Assembly: GCF_000376825.1 (NCBI RefSeq)
Contig: NZ_AQXW01000004.1
Span: 558,001 to 622,000 of the forward strand
DNA from: Demetria terragena DSM 11295
Lineage (GTDB): Bacteria > Actinomycetota > Actinomycetes > Actinomycetales > Dermatophilaceae
DNA length: 64,000 bases
Reading direction: 5' to 3'
The notes under the pieces were generated by a model. The model did no database searches. It was not told where the DNA came from and saw only the letters and a list, made by a program, of their open reading frames with translations. Position 1 is the first letter of the stretch. Each line of letters opens with the position of its first letter. A program made the translations under genes and the position numbers. Positions 9,555-17,432 of the stretch are shown in pieces.

Positions 9555-9687
9555 GGTCGAGCACACCCCCGCCGGTCGAGCACACCCACGTCGGTCGAGC
9601 ACACCCACGCCGGTCGAGCACACCCACGCCGGTCGAGCACACCCACGCCGGTCGAGCACACCCACGCCGGTCGAGCTTGTCGAGACC
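9555..9687. repeat. 19-bp tandem repeat (7 copies) ending in a palindromic motif
   Basis: GGTCGAG recurs at 9555, 9574, 9593, 9612, 9631, 9650 and 9669, exactly 19 bases apart. The consensus unit is GGTCGAGCACACCCACGCC; copies 3-6 differ by very few bases. The array ends with GGTCGAGCTTGTCGAGACC (9669-9687), whose complement GGTCTCGACAAGCTCGACC looks like the dispersed intergenic palindrome common in Micrococcales. It lies between two divergent protease genes. Because 19 is not a multiple of 3, all frames give 19-residue peptide repeats, which are not credible proteins. Confidence 0.9.
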
Positions 9688-9755
9688 AGCGTGCGGTACC
9701 AACTCTCGTCGTCATGACAGGTTCCTGACAGCGAACTTCAGGAAGAAGTCGGATC

Positions 9756-10961
9756 ATGGTCCCCATGGTCGATCTCGTGGTGTTGCTGGTCGTGACCTTT
9801 GCGGTGTTCGCCGGCTGGCGCCAGGGGCTCATCACCTCAGCCCTATCGGCGGTCGGCTGGCTCGGTGGGATTGTGCTCGGGCTCTGGGCGACGCCCTTGG
9901 CCCTAGAGGCCTTCAACGCCGTGCCGGAGTCTGATCTGTCGATGGCCATCATCGTGCTTGCGGCAGCGCTGTGTCTTGGTGTGGCGAGTGCAGCGGTGCT
10001 CGGGTCACTGGGGCAGACGATCGCATCACGCATCCCCTTTCATCCTGCTCGCCTCCTCGATGCTGGGCTGGGGGCCATCGCCATGGCGATCGTCGCCCTG
10101 GTGGCGTCCTGGGCCGTGATGACCTCCGCTAAGCCGCTGCTATCAGCTGACGCCAACCAACAACTCGAGCGCTCGCTCAGTTGGCGCACTCTTGAGGACA
10201 CGGTGCCGGACTCCACCCGGGCTGCCGTGAGTGACTTCAACCAGCGTTTTGCGGATTCGCCCTTCCCCGAGGTGTTTTCCGGAATCGAACCGCGAGTCGA
10301 GGTGGAGGCACCGGACGGCTCGGCGGCGGCATCCCAGGCCGTCAAGAACGCCCGGCAGAGCATCGTCAAGGTACGCAGTTCGTCCGCGCAGTGCGCCGGC
10401 CTATCGGTCGGGAGTGGTTGGGTCGTCAGCGACGATCGCGTCGTGACTAATGCCCACGTGGTAGCTGGCGGGAGCGACCTCAGCGTGCAAGCAGGCGGCA
10501 CTGGAATTCGGCTGGGCGCCACCGTTGTTGCTTTCGATTCCGACCTCGACCTGGCCATCCTGAAAGTCCCCGGATTGGACTCGCCAGCCTTACCTCGGAC
10601 GGGAGACCTCGACCGCGGCACCTCGGTCGCCGCGGCGGGCTACCCCTTCGGTGGCGACTTCACCGTGTCTGACGGTCGCGTTCGCGGCCAGACTCAAGCC
10701 GCAGGCCAGGACGTCTACGGAACGGACCGGGTGAACCGTGAGATCTATCTCCTGCGAACCACGATCTCGCCCGGAAACTCAGGCGGCCCGCTCCTCACGG
10801 CAGACGGATCGGTCGCCGGAACAATCTTCGCCAAATCTGCCACCAACGATGACACCGGCTACGCCCTGACGGACGATGCCACGGACTCCTGGTTGGACAG
10901 CGCACCCGAGCTCACGACTGAGGTTTCGACGGGCCAGTGTGCTCCGCAGCCGTCGAGCTAG
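9756..10961 (+). CDS. marP: MarP-like membrane-anchored serine protease
   Basis: A 401-aa protein. Residues 1 to about 130 form four membrane helices of the CvpA/colicin V-production type; the rest is a periplasmic chymotrypsin-like protease. The catalytic triad is visible: His in TNAHVV, Asp in DSDLDLAIL and Ser in SPGNSGGPL. Cysteines in SAQCAGLS and near the C-terminus (TGQCAPQ) could form the redox disulfide described for M. tuberculosis MarP (Rv3671c), needed there for acid resistance. ATG 9765 is an alternative start. Confidence 0.88.
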   Translation: MVPMVDLVVLLVVTFAVFAGWRQGLITSALSAVGWLGGIVLGLWATPLALEAFNAVPESDLSMAIIVLAAALCLGVASAAVLGSLGQTIASRIPFHPARLLDAGLGAIAMAIVALVASWAVMTSAKPLLSADANQQLERSLSWRTLEDTVPDSTRAAVSDFNQRFADSPFPEVFSGIEPRVEVEAPDGSAAASQAVKNARQSIVKVRSSSAQCAGLSVGSGWVVSDDRVVTNAHVVAGGSDLSVQAGGTGIRLGATVVAFDSDLDLAILKVPGLDSPALPRTGDLDRGTSVAAAGYPFGGDFTVSDGRVRGQTQAAGQDVYGTDRVNREIYLLRTTISPGNSGGPLLTADGSVAGTIFAKSATNDDTGYALTDDATDSWLDSAPELTTEVSTGQCAPQPSS

Positions 10962-10970
10962 CGGCTCACC

Positions 10971-12014
10971 TCACGCGGCCGTGACCTGTACGAGTCCGTC
11001 GGCACCGATCGCCGGGTTGTTTGCCTGTGGCACTCGCTCCGCCTCGGGGACGCCCCCCGGCGGCGTGCCGTCACCAAACGCGTTGCCGCCGAGCTGTTCT
11101 CGCCCGTGCGGACTGGTCCAGTTCCCCAACGCTGGTCCGGCCGGAACCACGCCGGTCGGATTAACGTCGCGGTGCACCAAGTAGTAGTGCTCCTTGATCT
11201 GAGTGAAGTCGACGGTGTCGCCAAATCCCGGCGTCTGGAACAGATCACGCGCGTAGCCCCACAACGCCGGCATCTCAGTCAACTTTGACCGGTTGCATTT
11301 GAAATGACCGTGATAGACCGGGTCGAAACGCACCAGCGTGGTGAAGAGACGAACATCGGCCTCGGTGATCGTCTCGCCCATGAGATAGCGCTGGCCACTC
11401 AGTCGTTCTTCTAACCAGTCGAGCGCGGTGAAGAGGCGCTCGTACGCGGACTCGTAGGAGTTCTGCTCCCCAGCGAAACCGCACCGATAGACGCCATTGT
11501 TGACCTCGGTATAGATCCGCTTCATGACTGTCTCCATCTCCTCCCGCTGAGCCTGCGGCCACAGGTCGGGGGCACCTTCGCGATGGAACTGACGCCACTC
11601 GAAGAACATGTCGTGCGTGATGTCAGGAAAGTTGTTGCTCACCACGCCACCGGTAGGGATGTCGACGATCGCAGGAACGGTGATCCCACGAGGGTAGTCA
11701 GGGAAGCGCGTGAGATAGGCGTCCTTAATGCGCGGGATGCCAAGCACGGGATCGACCTGACCGGGGTCCAGGTCGAAGGTCCAACTATCGGAGTCGTGCG
11801 TAGGGCCGGTGAGGCCCATGGAGAGCACCGGCTCCAGACCAAGGAGCCGTCGCACGATGATGGTGCGGTTGGCCCAAGGGCAGGCCCGCGCCGCAACCAG
11901 GCGGTAGCGGCCCGCCTCCACCGGCCACCCGTCTGCACCATCGGCCGTGATCCGGTCCGAGATGTATCGGGTGTCGCGCTCAAAACTCTTCTCGACATAG
12001 GTGCCTTCAGCCAT
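10971..12014 (-). CDS. Xi-class glutathione-S-transferase-like protein (glutathionyl/mycothiolyl-hydroquinone reductase)
   Basis: A 347-aa protein with the Xi-class CPWA active site (RACPWANRTIIVR, Cys 45) in a thioredoxin-fold N-terminus. An all-helical C-terminal domain includes RYLMGETITEADVRLFTTLVRFD. These enzymes reduce glutathionyl-hydroquinones; actinobacteria lack glutathione, so mycothiol conjugates are the likely substrates (inference). ATG 12014 follows a good promoter by 6 nt and is read as leaderless. The C-terminal 40 residues (Gly/Pro-rich) are a variable tail. Confidence 0.88.
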   Translation of the reverse strand: MAEGTYVEKSFERDTRYISDRITADGADGWPVEAGRYRLVAARACPWANRTIIVRRLLGLEPVLSMGLTGPTHDSDSWTFDLDPGQVDPVLGIPRIKDAYLTRFPDYPRGITVPAIVDIPTGGVVSNNFPDITHDMFFEWRQFHREGAPDLWPQAQREEMETVMKRIYTEVNNGVYRCGFAGEQNSYESAYERLFTALDWLEERLSGQRYLMGETITEADVRLFTTLVRFDPVYHGHFKCNRSKLTEMPALWGYARDLFQTPGFGDTVDFTQIKEHYYLVHRDVNPTGVVPAGPALGNWTSPHGREQLGGNAFGDGTPPGGVPEAERVPQANNPAIGADGLVQVTAA

Positions 12015-12020
12015 GCCTGC

Positions 12021-12049
12021 ACGCTATCCGAGAATAGTTGATACGTCAA
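12021..12049 (-). promoter_or_regulatory. Promoter of the Xi-class transferase with overlapping inverted repeat
   Basis: Reading the minus strand, TTGACG (12049-12044), a 17-nt spacer and TAGCGT (12026-12021) form a good sigma-70-type promoter. The start codon follows 6 nt after the -10, so the mRNA is probably leaderless. The -35 lies within TTGATACGTCAA (12038-12049, plus strand), an inverted TTGA...TCAA pair like MarR/HxlR-type sites. The operator reading is inference. Confidence 0.6.
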
Positions 12050-13414
12050 TCATTTTACGAGGCGGCCGATCCTCTCCAGCAGCACTGCTTCGGCGACACA
12101 GACCCGCTCGAACTCCCCCAGGTGCAAGGATTCGTTCGCGCCATGGGCGCGGGTGTCGGGATCTTCCACACCAGTCACCAGAATCGCGGCCTGTGGAAAC
12201 TTCTCCGCGAACGCCGCCACGAAGGGAATCGACCCACCAATTCCCATGTCGACCGGCTGCGTGCCGTCCCATCCATCGGCGAAGGCCGCACGGGCCGCGT
12301 CGTAGATCGGACCCTGCGCATCAGCTTCGAAGCCCCTGCCCTCATCATCGAGCGTCACCTCCACCTGCGCACCCCAGGGCGCGTGTTGCGTGAGGTGCCG
12401 AGCGATCGCGTCATAGGCCTGGCGCGGGTCTTCGCTGGGATGTAGGCGCACGCTGACCTTGGCGCGAGCCTGAGCGACAAGGGTGTTGGAGGCCGTATCC
12501 ACGGGCGGCGCGTCGATGCCGATGGTGGTCACTGCGGGCTTGGTCCATTGCCGCGACAGGATCGAGCCGGTGCCGATGAGCTCGACCCCATCCAGCAATC
12601 CGCTCTCGGCTCGCAGTCGCTCCTCAGGGAAATCGAGGTCGGCGGCTTCGCCGGAGGCCAGACCTGCGACGGCGACATCGCCCGCCGCGTCGTGCAACGA
12701 GGCGAGCAGCCGAATCAACGCCGTCAAGGCGTCCGGAACCGGGCCACCAAAAATCCCCGAGTGCAGCGAGTGGTCCAGGGTGCGTACGGTCACCGCAACG
12801 CGCACCATGCCGCGCAACGTCGTGGTGAGGGCTGGCGTCCCAATCTCCCAGTTCGTGGAGTCGGCCAAGACGATGGCGTCCGCACGAAGGCGTTCGCCAT
12901 GCCGCTCAAGCAGGCGTGGCAGGGAGTCCGAACCCACCTCTTCCTCACCCTCCACGAACACCGTGACGCCAACAGGCGGAGACCCTTCGTGGGCTCGCAA
13001 GGCGACGAGGTGGGCCATGACTCCGGCTTTGTCGTCGGCGGCACCACGTCCGTAGAGCCGCCCATCGCGCTCCGTCGGCACGAACGGGGGTGTTTCCCAA
13101 TCGTTTTCGTTCCCCGGCGGCTGCACGTCGTGATGGGCATACAGCAACACGGTCGGCGCGCCAGCAGGAGCCGGAAGGTGACCGATCACGGCGGGTCGAC
13201 CGCCCTCGGTCACGATCTCGACGTCAAGGCCCTCCGCCTTCAGTAAGTCCGCGACCGCTTCGGCCGAGTCGTCGACATGAGACTGATCGAAGGTGTCGAG
13301 GGACACACTCGGAATGCGAGTGAGCGCCTCCAAGTCAGATTGGGCCGCTGGCATCAAACCGGCGACGGCAGAGCGCAACTGGGCAATTCGGGCGGCATCA
13401 GGCAACGTGTTCAC
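12050..13414 (-). CDS. M20-family dipeptidase
   Basis: A 454-aa metal-dependent dipeptidase of the M20 family. Metal-site motifs are YAHHDVQPPG, GRGAADDKAG, EGEEEVGS and the C-terminal HGANESLHLGEF. A lid/dimerisation domain starts near residue 200 (DHSLHSGIFGGPVPDAL). The preferred start is GTG 13414; GTG 13441 would add nine residues. It presumably hydrolyses small peptides in the cytoplasm. It runs divergently from the DUF3043 gene. Confidence 0.92.
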   Translation of the reverse strand: MNTLPDAARIAQLRSAVAGLMPAAQSDLEALTRIPSVSLDTFDQSHVDDSAEAVADLLKAEGLDVEIVTEGGRPAVIGHLPAPAGAPTVLLYAHHDVQPPGNENDWETPPFVPTERDGRLYGRGAADDKAGVMAHLVALRAHEGSPPVGVTVFVEGEEEVGSDSLPRLLERHGERLRADAIVLADSTNWEIGTPALTTTLRGMVRVAVTVRTLDHSLHSGIFGGPVPDALTALIRLLASLHDAAGDVAVAGLASGEAADLDFPEERLRAESGLLDGVELIGTGSILSRQWTKPAVTTIGIDAPPVDTASNTLVAQARAKVSVRLHPSEDPRQAYDAIARHLTQHAPWGAQVEVTLDDEGRGFEADAQGPIYDAARAAFADGWDGTQPVDMGIGGSIPFVAAFAEKFPQAAILVTGVEDPDTRAHGANESLHLGEFERVCVAEAVLLERIGRLVK

Positions 13415-13448
13415 GACATCCAGTGTCTCTAGTAGACCCACGACAGCC

Positions 13449-13454
13449 GTAGAG
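13449..13454 (+). promoter_or_regulatory. -10 box of a leaderless promoter (DUF3043)
   Basis: TAGAGT is followed after 8 nt by GTG 13463, with no Shine-Dalgarno sequence. It favours GTG 13463 over GTG 13454, which overlaps the box. No clear -35. Confidence 0.45.
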
Positions 13455-13462
13455 TGGGTCCC

Positions 13463-14062
13463 GTGCTTGGCTGGAAAAAGAACACCTCAGAACCCGACGT
13501 CAACTCCGTGACCCCAGAATCGGTCACGTCTCCGACGCAGCCCGGCAAGAAGGGCCGCCCGACGCCTAAGCGCCGGGAATCCGAAGCCGCTCGCCGTCGC
13601 CCCCTTGTGCCGGACGACCGACAGGCCGCCAAGAAGGCCAACCGCGAGGAAGCACGCAAGGCCCGCATGACGCAGCGTGAGGCCATGGCCAGGGGCGATG
13701 AAAAAGCCCTTCCCGCCCGCGATCGTGGCCCGATCAAGCGCTTCATCCGCAATACCGTCGACTCCCGGTTATCCATCGGCGAGATCCTGCTGCCCCTCAT
13801 GCTCATCGTGCTGGTCCTGATGTTCATTCGGGTCCAGGCTGTGGTGTTCTTCGCGATGATCCTGGTCTGGGGCATCGTCATCGCCGGCATCCTCGATGCC
13901 GTGCTGATGTGGCGTCGGACCAAGAAGGCGATCATCGAGAAGTTCGGCGAGGAGCCTCCACGCGGTTCTGCCTCGTACGCGGTGATGCGCTCATTCCAGA
14001 TGCGGATCTCGCGGATGCCTAAGCCCCAGGTCAAGCGCGGCGACAAAAGCTGGAAAGCCTGA
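13463..14062 (+). CDS. DUF3043 domain-containing membrane protein
   Basis: A 199-aa protein of the actinobacterial DUF3043 family. A long Lys/Arg-rich cytoplasmic N-terminus (KKGRPTPKRRE, RQAAKKANREEARKARM) is followed by two membrane helices around residues 105-150 and a basic C-terminus. Function unknown. It is conserved near the qcr/cta region in many actinobacteria. The start beginning with Leu-Gly-Trp-Lys-Lys is favoured by the -10 box. Its stop overlaps the next small gene (TGATG). Confidence 0.9.
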   Translation: MLGWKKNTSEPDVNSVTPESVTSPTQPGKKGRPTPKRRESEAARRRPLVPDDRQAAKKANREEARKARMTQREAMARGDEKALPARDRGPIKRFIRNTVDSRLSIGEILLPLMLIVLVLMFIRVQAVVFFAMILVWGIVIAGILDAVLMWRRTKKAIIEKFGEEPPRGSASYAVMRSFQMRISRMPKPQVKRGDKSWKA

Positions 14063-14271
14063 TGTCCTGGACCTGGACGTACGCCGATGCGGCCGGGGCA
14101 CCGGTCTCCGGCACGACCCTCGTCACCTCGGCGTTCCCGACCCAGTCCGACGCCGAGTCCTGGCTAGGTGAGTCCTGGCAGGACCTGGCCGACGCCGGCG
14201 TGGCAGCCGTCACGCTCCACGAAAACGACTCGGTCGTCTACGGCCCGATGAGTCTGACGCCGGAAAGCTAA
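14062..14271 (+). CDS. Small acidic conserved hypothetical protein
   Basis: A 69-aa acidic protein whose ATG overlaps the DUF3043 stop, so it is likely translationally coupled. It begins MSWTWTYADAAG and contains FPTQSDAESWLGESW and HENDSVVYGPMSL. I believe similar small proteins occur after DUF3043 in related genomes, but I assign no function. No signal peptide or membrane segment. Confidence 0.7.
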   Translation: MSWTWTYADAAGAPVSGTTLVTSAFPTQSDAESWLGESWQDLADAGVAAVTLHENDSVVYGPMSLTPES

Positions 14272-14369
14272 GCGCAGCAGACCCTCCCGTAGTCTCGATG
14301 TAGTTCCGATATAGCCAGCCTCCCTAGCGTCACTGGTGTCTTGCACACCACGACACTAAGGAGCGCCAC

Positions 14370-14738
14370 ATGAAACGCGCTATCGCCTCAATGGGCGCAA
14401 TCGCGGCCGGACTGACGTTCGCTCTCTCGAACGCCGCTCCGGCACAGGCTGCGGATAAGACCATCACCCTTAAGAACCCGTCCGGCACCGTCATCGCTCG
14501 GGCGACCTGGGACGACAGCCACGACACCCTGTGCGTGCGCAGTTTCGTCAAGGGCCGCACGGCGACCGTGACGATGGAACTCTTAGACGACCCGAAGTAC
14601 CCGGTGGTGCGCAAGTCGCACGCAGGGTCCTCATCGACGGCAGCCTGCACCGGGAACCTTTCGATCCCTGAAGACAAGAGGGCGTTCGCGATCGTCGGCA
14701 ATGAGGATCGCAGCACCGACGGGGTGTTCTTCACATGA
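14370..14738 (+). CDS. Small secreted protein, paralog 1 of 3
   Basis: A 122-aa protein with a signal peptide (MKRAIASMGAIAAGL...APAQA-AD) and a mature domain of about 94 residues with two cysteines. Landmarks shared with the next two genes are (W/Y)DDSxDTLC, CTGNLSIPED(K/R) and a C-terminal DRSTD..FFT. RBS AAGGAGC precedes the ATG by 5-6 nt. The two cysteines suggest one disulfide outside the cell. Family not recognised and function unknown. Its last four bases overlap the start of paralog 2. Confidence 0.85.
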   Translation: MKRAIASMGAIAAGLTFALSNAAPAQAADKTITLKNPSGTVIARATWDDSHDTLCVRSFVKGRTATVTMELLDDPKYPVVRKSHAGSSSTAACTGNLSIPEDKRAFAIVGNEDRSTDGVFFT

Positions 14739-15106
14739 GTTCGCGGACCATCCGTGCTCTCGCCAAGATGACCGCCGTGGCCGGAGCGCTCGCGACTACT
14801 GTCGCCGTCGCACCGACTGCCGAAGCCAACGACGTCACGCTGCTCTTGCGCGACGGCGGCAAGGTCGTCGCCAAGGCTTGGTACGACGACTCGGTCGACA
14901 CCCTGTGCGTCCGCAGCCAGGTCAAAGGCACGATGGCCACCGTCCAGATCGGTCCGATCGACGGCGCACCCCGCGCCACGGCGCGAGACGCCGGCTTTGG
15001 AAAGTCGACCAACTGCACCGGCAACCTGTCCATCCCCGAAGACCGTCGGTTCTGGCTCCGTCTGGAGTCCAACGGCCGGTCCACGGACACCACCTTCTTC
15101 ACGTAG
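14735..15106 (+). CDS. Small secreted protein, paralog 2 of 3
   Basis: A 123-aa protein overlapping paralog 1 by ATGA, so the pair is translationally coupled. Signal peptide ends near TAEA-ND. It keeps WYDDSVDTLCVRS, NCTGNLSIPEDRR and the C-terminal GRSTDTTFFT. The middle of the protein has diverged strongly from its neighbours, while the two cysteine blocks are nearly fixed. Function unknown. Confidence 0.85.
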   Translation: MSSRTIRALAKMTAVAGALATTVAVAPTAEANDVTLLLRDGGKVVAKAWYDDSVDTLCVRSQVKGTMATVQIGPIDGAPRATARDAGFGKSTNCTGNLSIPEDRRFWLRLESNGRSTDTTFFT

Positions 15107-15118
15107 AGGACCGCGGCA

Positions 15119-15490
15119 ATGAAGCGAACCATCCTGATGACGGCTGCGTTGACCCTGGCCGCGACGACCGTGGCCGCACCAGCGGAGGCCGCTGACAAGA
15201 CCATTCAACTGAAGAGCCCGTCGGGCTCAGTGCATGCCGTCCTGAACTGGGACGACTCGGTCGACACCCTGTGCCTGACCTTGAAGTCGACAGCGGGCAG
15301 CCCGCACGCCAGTGCCGACATGCGGCTGGCCGACGGATCCCATGCGCGCACGCTCAGCGCATCCCCGAGCAAACGAAAAGCCTGCACCGGCAACCTGTCG
15401 ATCCCCGAGGACCGGCTGGGCGAGATGCGCGTCTACGGCAGCACCGACCGCTGGTCAGACACCAGCGGATGGAAGCCGTTCTACACCTGA
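15119..15490 (+). CDS. Small secreted protein, paralog 3 of 3
   Basis: A 123-aa protein starting 12 bases after paralog 2. Signal peptide MKRTILMTAAL...PAEA-AD; the mature start ADKTIQLKSPSGSV closely matches paralog 1 (ADKTITLKNPSGTV). It keeps NWDDSVDTLC and ACTGNLSIPEDR. The C-terminus is longer and ends FYT. The order suggests duplication with 1 and 3 closest at the N-terminus. It ends at a strong hairpin. Function unknown. Confidence 0.85.
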   Translation: MKRTILMTAALTLAATTVAAPAEAADKTIQLKSPSGSVHAVLNWDDSVDTLCLTLKSTAGSPHASADMRLADGSHARTLSASPSKRKACTGNLSIPEDRLGEMRVYGSTDRWSDTSGWKPFYT

Positions 15491-15510
15491 CTCACGCTGG
15501 CGGCCCAAGA

Positions 15511-15565
15511 ACACGAACGGCCGGTACGCCCCTCCCCCGAGGTGGTACGTACCGGCCGTTTGTGT
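15511..15565. terminator. Bidirectional terminator after the secreted paralogs
   Basis: A 13-bp perfect stem (15516-15528 with 15548-15560) is extended outward by five more positions including one G-T pair; the loop is 19 nt. It sits between the convergent ends of paralog 3 (+) and the ABC permease gene (-). Confidence 0.8.
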
Positions 15566-15581
15566 GCTGCCCGTTGAGCGA

Positions 15582-16394
15582 CTACTTCACTTCGCTCCGA
15601 GTCAGACGCCACAACCCCGCGGCCAACGGAATGACCACCCACACGGCGATCGATGTCCCGAGTTTGGCCCAGGCGTCTCCAGTCATATTCGCCTCATATA
15701 GCGGAAGCAATGTCGCGTTGGTGTCGAGCCACATCGCGGCGTCCTTCAGCCACGAGATCGACTCCCCAAGGATCGACCACACCATGGGCAGGAGGAGGTA
15801 GGTCACGATGGCCGCCGGGGTGTTCTGCAAGATCATGCCGAACGCGACGCCCATCGAGATCACGACGAGTTGTCCCAGGAAGAGACCGACGACTGATTGC
15901 CATTCCACGCCCCAGGTGGGGTCAGTGCCTCGCAGCATCATGCCGAGCACGGTGGCAATCGCGGCGATCACGACACCGGCGCAGACCACGAGCACACCGA
16001 AGACCCACGACGCGACCAACTTGGCCAGGCCAACGCGAATCCGCCGGGGCTCCAGGGTGAAGGTGGCGAGCCCGGTGCGCTGCGACCATTCCGCTGTCAC
16101 GAGCAAGATGCCGACCACTGGCAGCAGGAAGCTCTGCGGCAGATAGGTCACCATCACGAAGCTCTCGAAGTCCTTACCCTCGGAGCCTCCGGTGAACAAC
16201 ACGGCGCACAGCACCAGCAGGGTGATGATCCCGATGGCCGCGAGCAGCCATCGGCCGGCACGGGTGTCGACGCCTTTACGGAGCTCGGCTCGCACTAGCC
16301 GCCCAAAGGGCACTCCCTGGGTCGGAACATCGTCGAGTCGGCTCGGTAGCCGGATGCCGGCGCGGGCGGACGGGTTCGTTGTCGGGGCGCTCAT
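15582..16394 (-). CDS. ABC-2 type transporter permease
   Basis: A 270-aa membrane protein with six predicted helices, typical of ABC-2 export permeases. The N-terminus (about 45 residues) is cytoplasmic and Pro/Arg-rich. A conserved patch VTAEWSQRTGLATFTLEPRR follows the second helix, as in bacitracin/drug-type ABC-2 permeases. The start overlaps the ATPase stop (ATGA). Substrate unknown. Confidence 0.9.
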   Translation of the reverse strand: MSAPTTNPSARAGIRLPSRLDDVPTQGVPFGRLVRAELRKGVDTRAGRWLLAAIGIITLLVLCAVLFTGGSEGKDFESFVMVTYLPQSFLLPVVGILLVTAEWSQRTGLATFTLEPRRIRVGLAKLVASWVFGVLVVCAGVVIAAIATVLGMMLRGTDPTWGVEWQSVVGLFLGQLVVISMGVAFGMILQNTPAAIVTYLLLPMVWSILGESISWLKDAAMWLDTNATLLPLYEANMTGDAWAKLGTSIAVWVVIPLAAGLWRLTRSEVK

Positions 16395-17287
16395 GCTGCC
16401 AATCCCTCTCGTGCGTCATCAGCGGTGAGCTCAAGGAACATGTCCTCCAGCCCAGTGGACCCCGCGGTACGGAGTTCAGTCAGGACGATGCGATGCTGCG
16501 CCGCCACCGTGCCGACCTGGGTCGCCTCGGCCTGTACGACCAGACCCTGTGGGCCCTCTTCGACCTCATAACCCTCCTTGCGCAGCAAGCCCGCAAGGTT
16601 GGCGTCATCGAGACTCTTGGCGACGACCCCAGCGGCACTCATCAGTTCTGCCTTGGTGCCCGATGCCACGATCTTGCCGCGGCCAATCACCAGCAGATCG
16701 TCGGCGATGACCTCGATCTCGTGCAGCAAGTGCGAGGACAGGAAGACCGTGCCGCCCTCCTCGGCGTAGCCACGCAACAGGGAGCGCATCCAGCGAATAC
16801 CTGCCGGGTCGAGACCATTGGCCGGCTCATCCAGGACGAGCACCTGCGGGTCGCCCATCAGCGCGTACGCGATCCCGAGGCGTTGGCGCATTCCGAGGCT
16901 GTAACCCCCGACGCGCCGGTCGGCTTCAACCTCTGAGAGGCCCACGACCGCGAGCATCTCCGTGACACGCTCCTTGGGCAAGCCCATGACGGTCGCGGCC
17001 AGGCTCAGGACCTCGCGGCCAGAGCGCCCGGAGTGCTGAGCGCTGGCATCCAGCAACACGCCGACATGGCGTCCGGGGTTAGGAAGTTCTTGGTACGGCC
17101 GACCAAGGACAGTCGCTGTCCCAGCGGAAGGCGGAGTGAGACCCACCATCATGCGCATGCACGTGGACTTCCCCGCGCCGTTCGGCCCGAGGAATCCAGT
17201 CACCTGGCCTGGGCGCACGGTGAAGCTCACGTCATCGACGGCGGTGTAGGAACCGTAGGTCCTCGTGAGGTTTTTGACTTCGATCAT
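16391..17287 (-). CDS. ABC transporter ATP-binding protein
   Basis: A 298-aa NBD of the ABC-2 export (DrrA/CcmA-like) type: Walker A GPNGAGKST, Q-loop region, signature YSLGMRQRLGIA, Walker B VLVLDEPANGLD, and the H-loop at SSHLLHE. A C-terminal extension of about 70 residues is usual for this group. The start is ATG 17287. It pairs with the downstream permease and is divergent from a two-component system, an arrangement common for inducible antimicrobial exporters (inference). Confidence 0.92.
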   Translation of the reverse strand: MIEVKNLTRTYGSYTAVDDVSFTVRPGQVTGFLGPNGAGKSTCMRMMVGLTPPSAGTATVLGRPYQELPNPGRHVGVLLDASAQHSGRSGREVLSLAATVMGLPKERVTEMLAVVGLSEVEADRRVGGYSLGMRQRLGIAYALMGDPQVLVLDEPANGLDPAGIRWMRSLLRGYAEEGGTVFLSSHLLHEIEVIADDLLVIGRGKIVASGTKAELMSAAGVVAKSLDDANLAGLLRKEGYEVEEGPQGLVVQAEATQVGTVAAQHRIVLTELRTAGSTGLEDMFLELTADDAREGLAA

Positions 17288-17432
17288 GGTCACCATCATT
17301 GAGGAGATACGGACATCGCGCATCAGCCGAGAGTCCCATTCATCGCGAACTTTGGTAGGGGATCTCCATCCGGAAGTAGCACGAGTCCGGCGGTGGCTCG
17401 CCCACAGGGTCCGCGGCTTCTACCCTGCTCAG

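Noticed and set aside
9555-9687. CRISPR array
   Set aside because: The unit is 19 bases with no separate unique spacers; it is a simple tandem repeat and no cas genes are near.
9465-10033. Repeat-containing peptides in several frames over the 19-bp array
   Set aside because: All frames stay open because the unit lacks stop codons; the 19-residue repeats are by-products.
17265-17432. N-terminal extension of the histidine kinase
   Set aside because: It overlaps the divergent ABC ATPase start and lacks membrane or domain features; a -10 box precedes GTG 17433.
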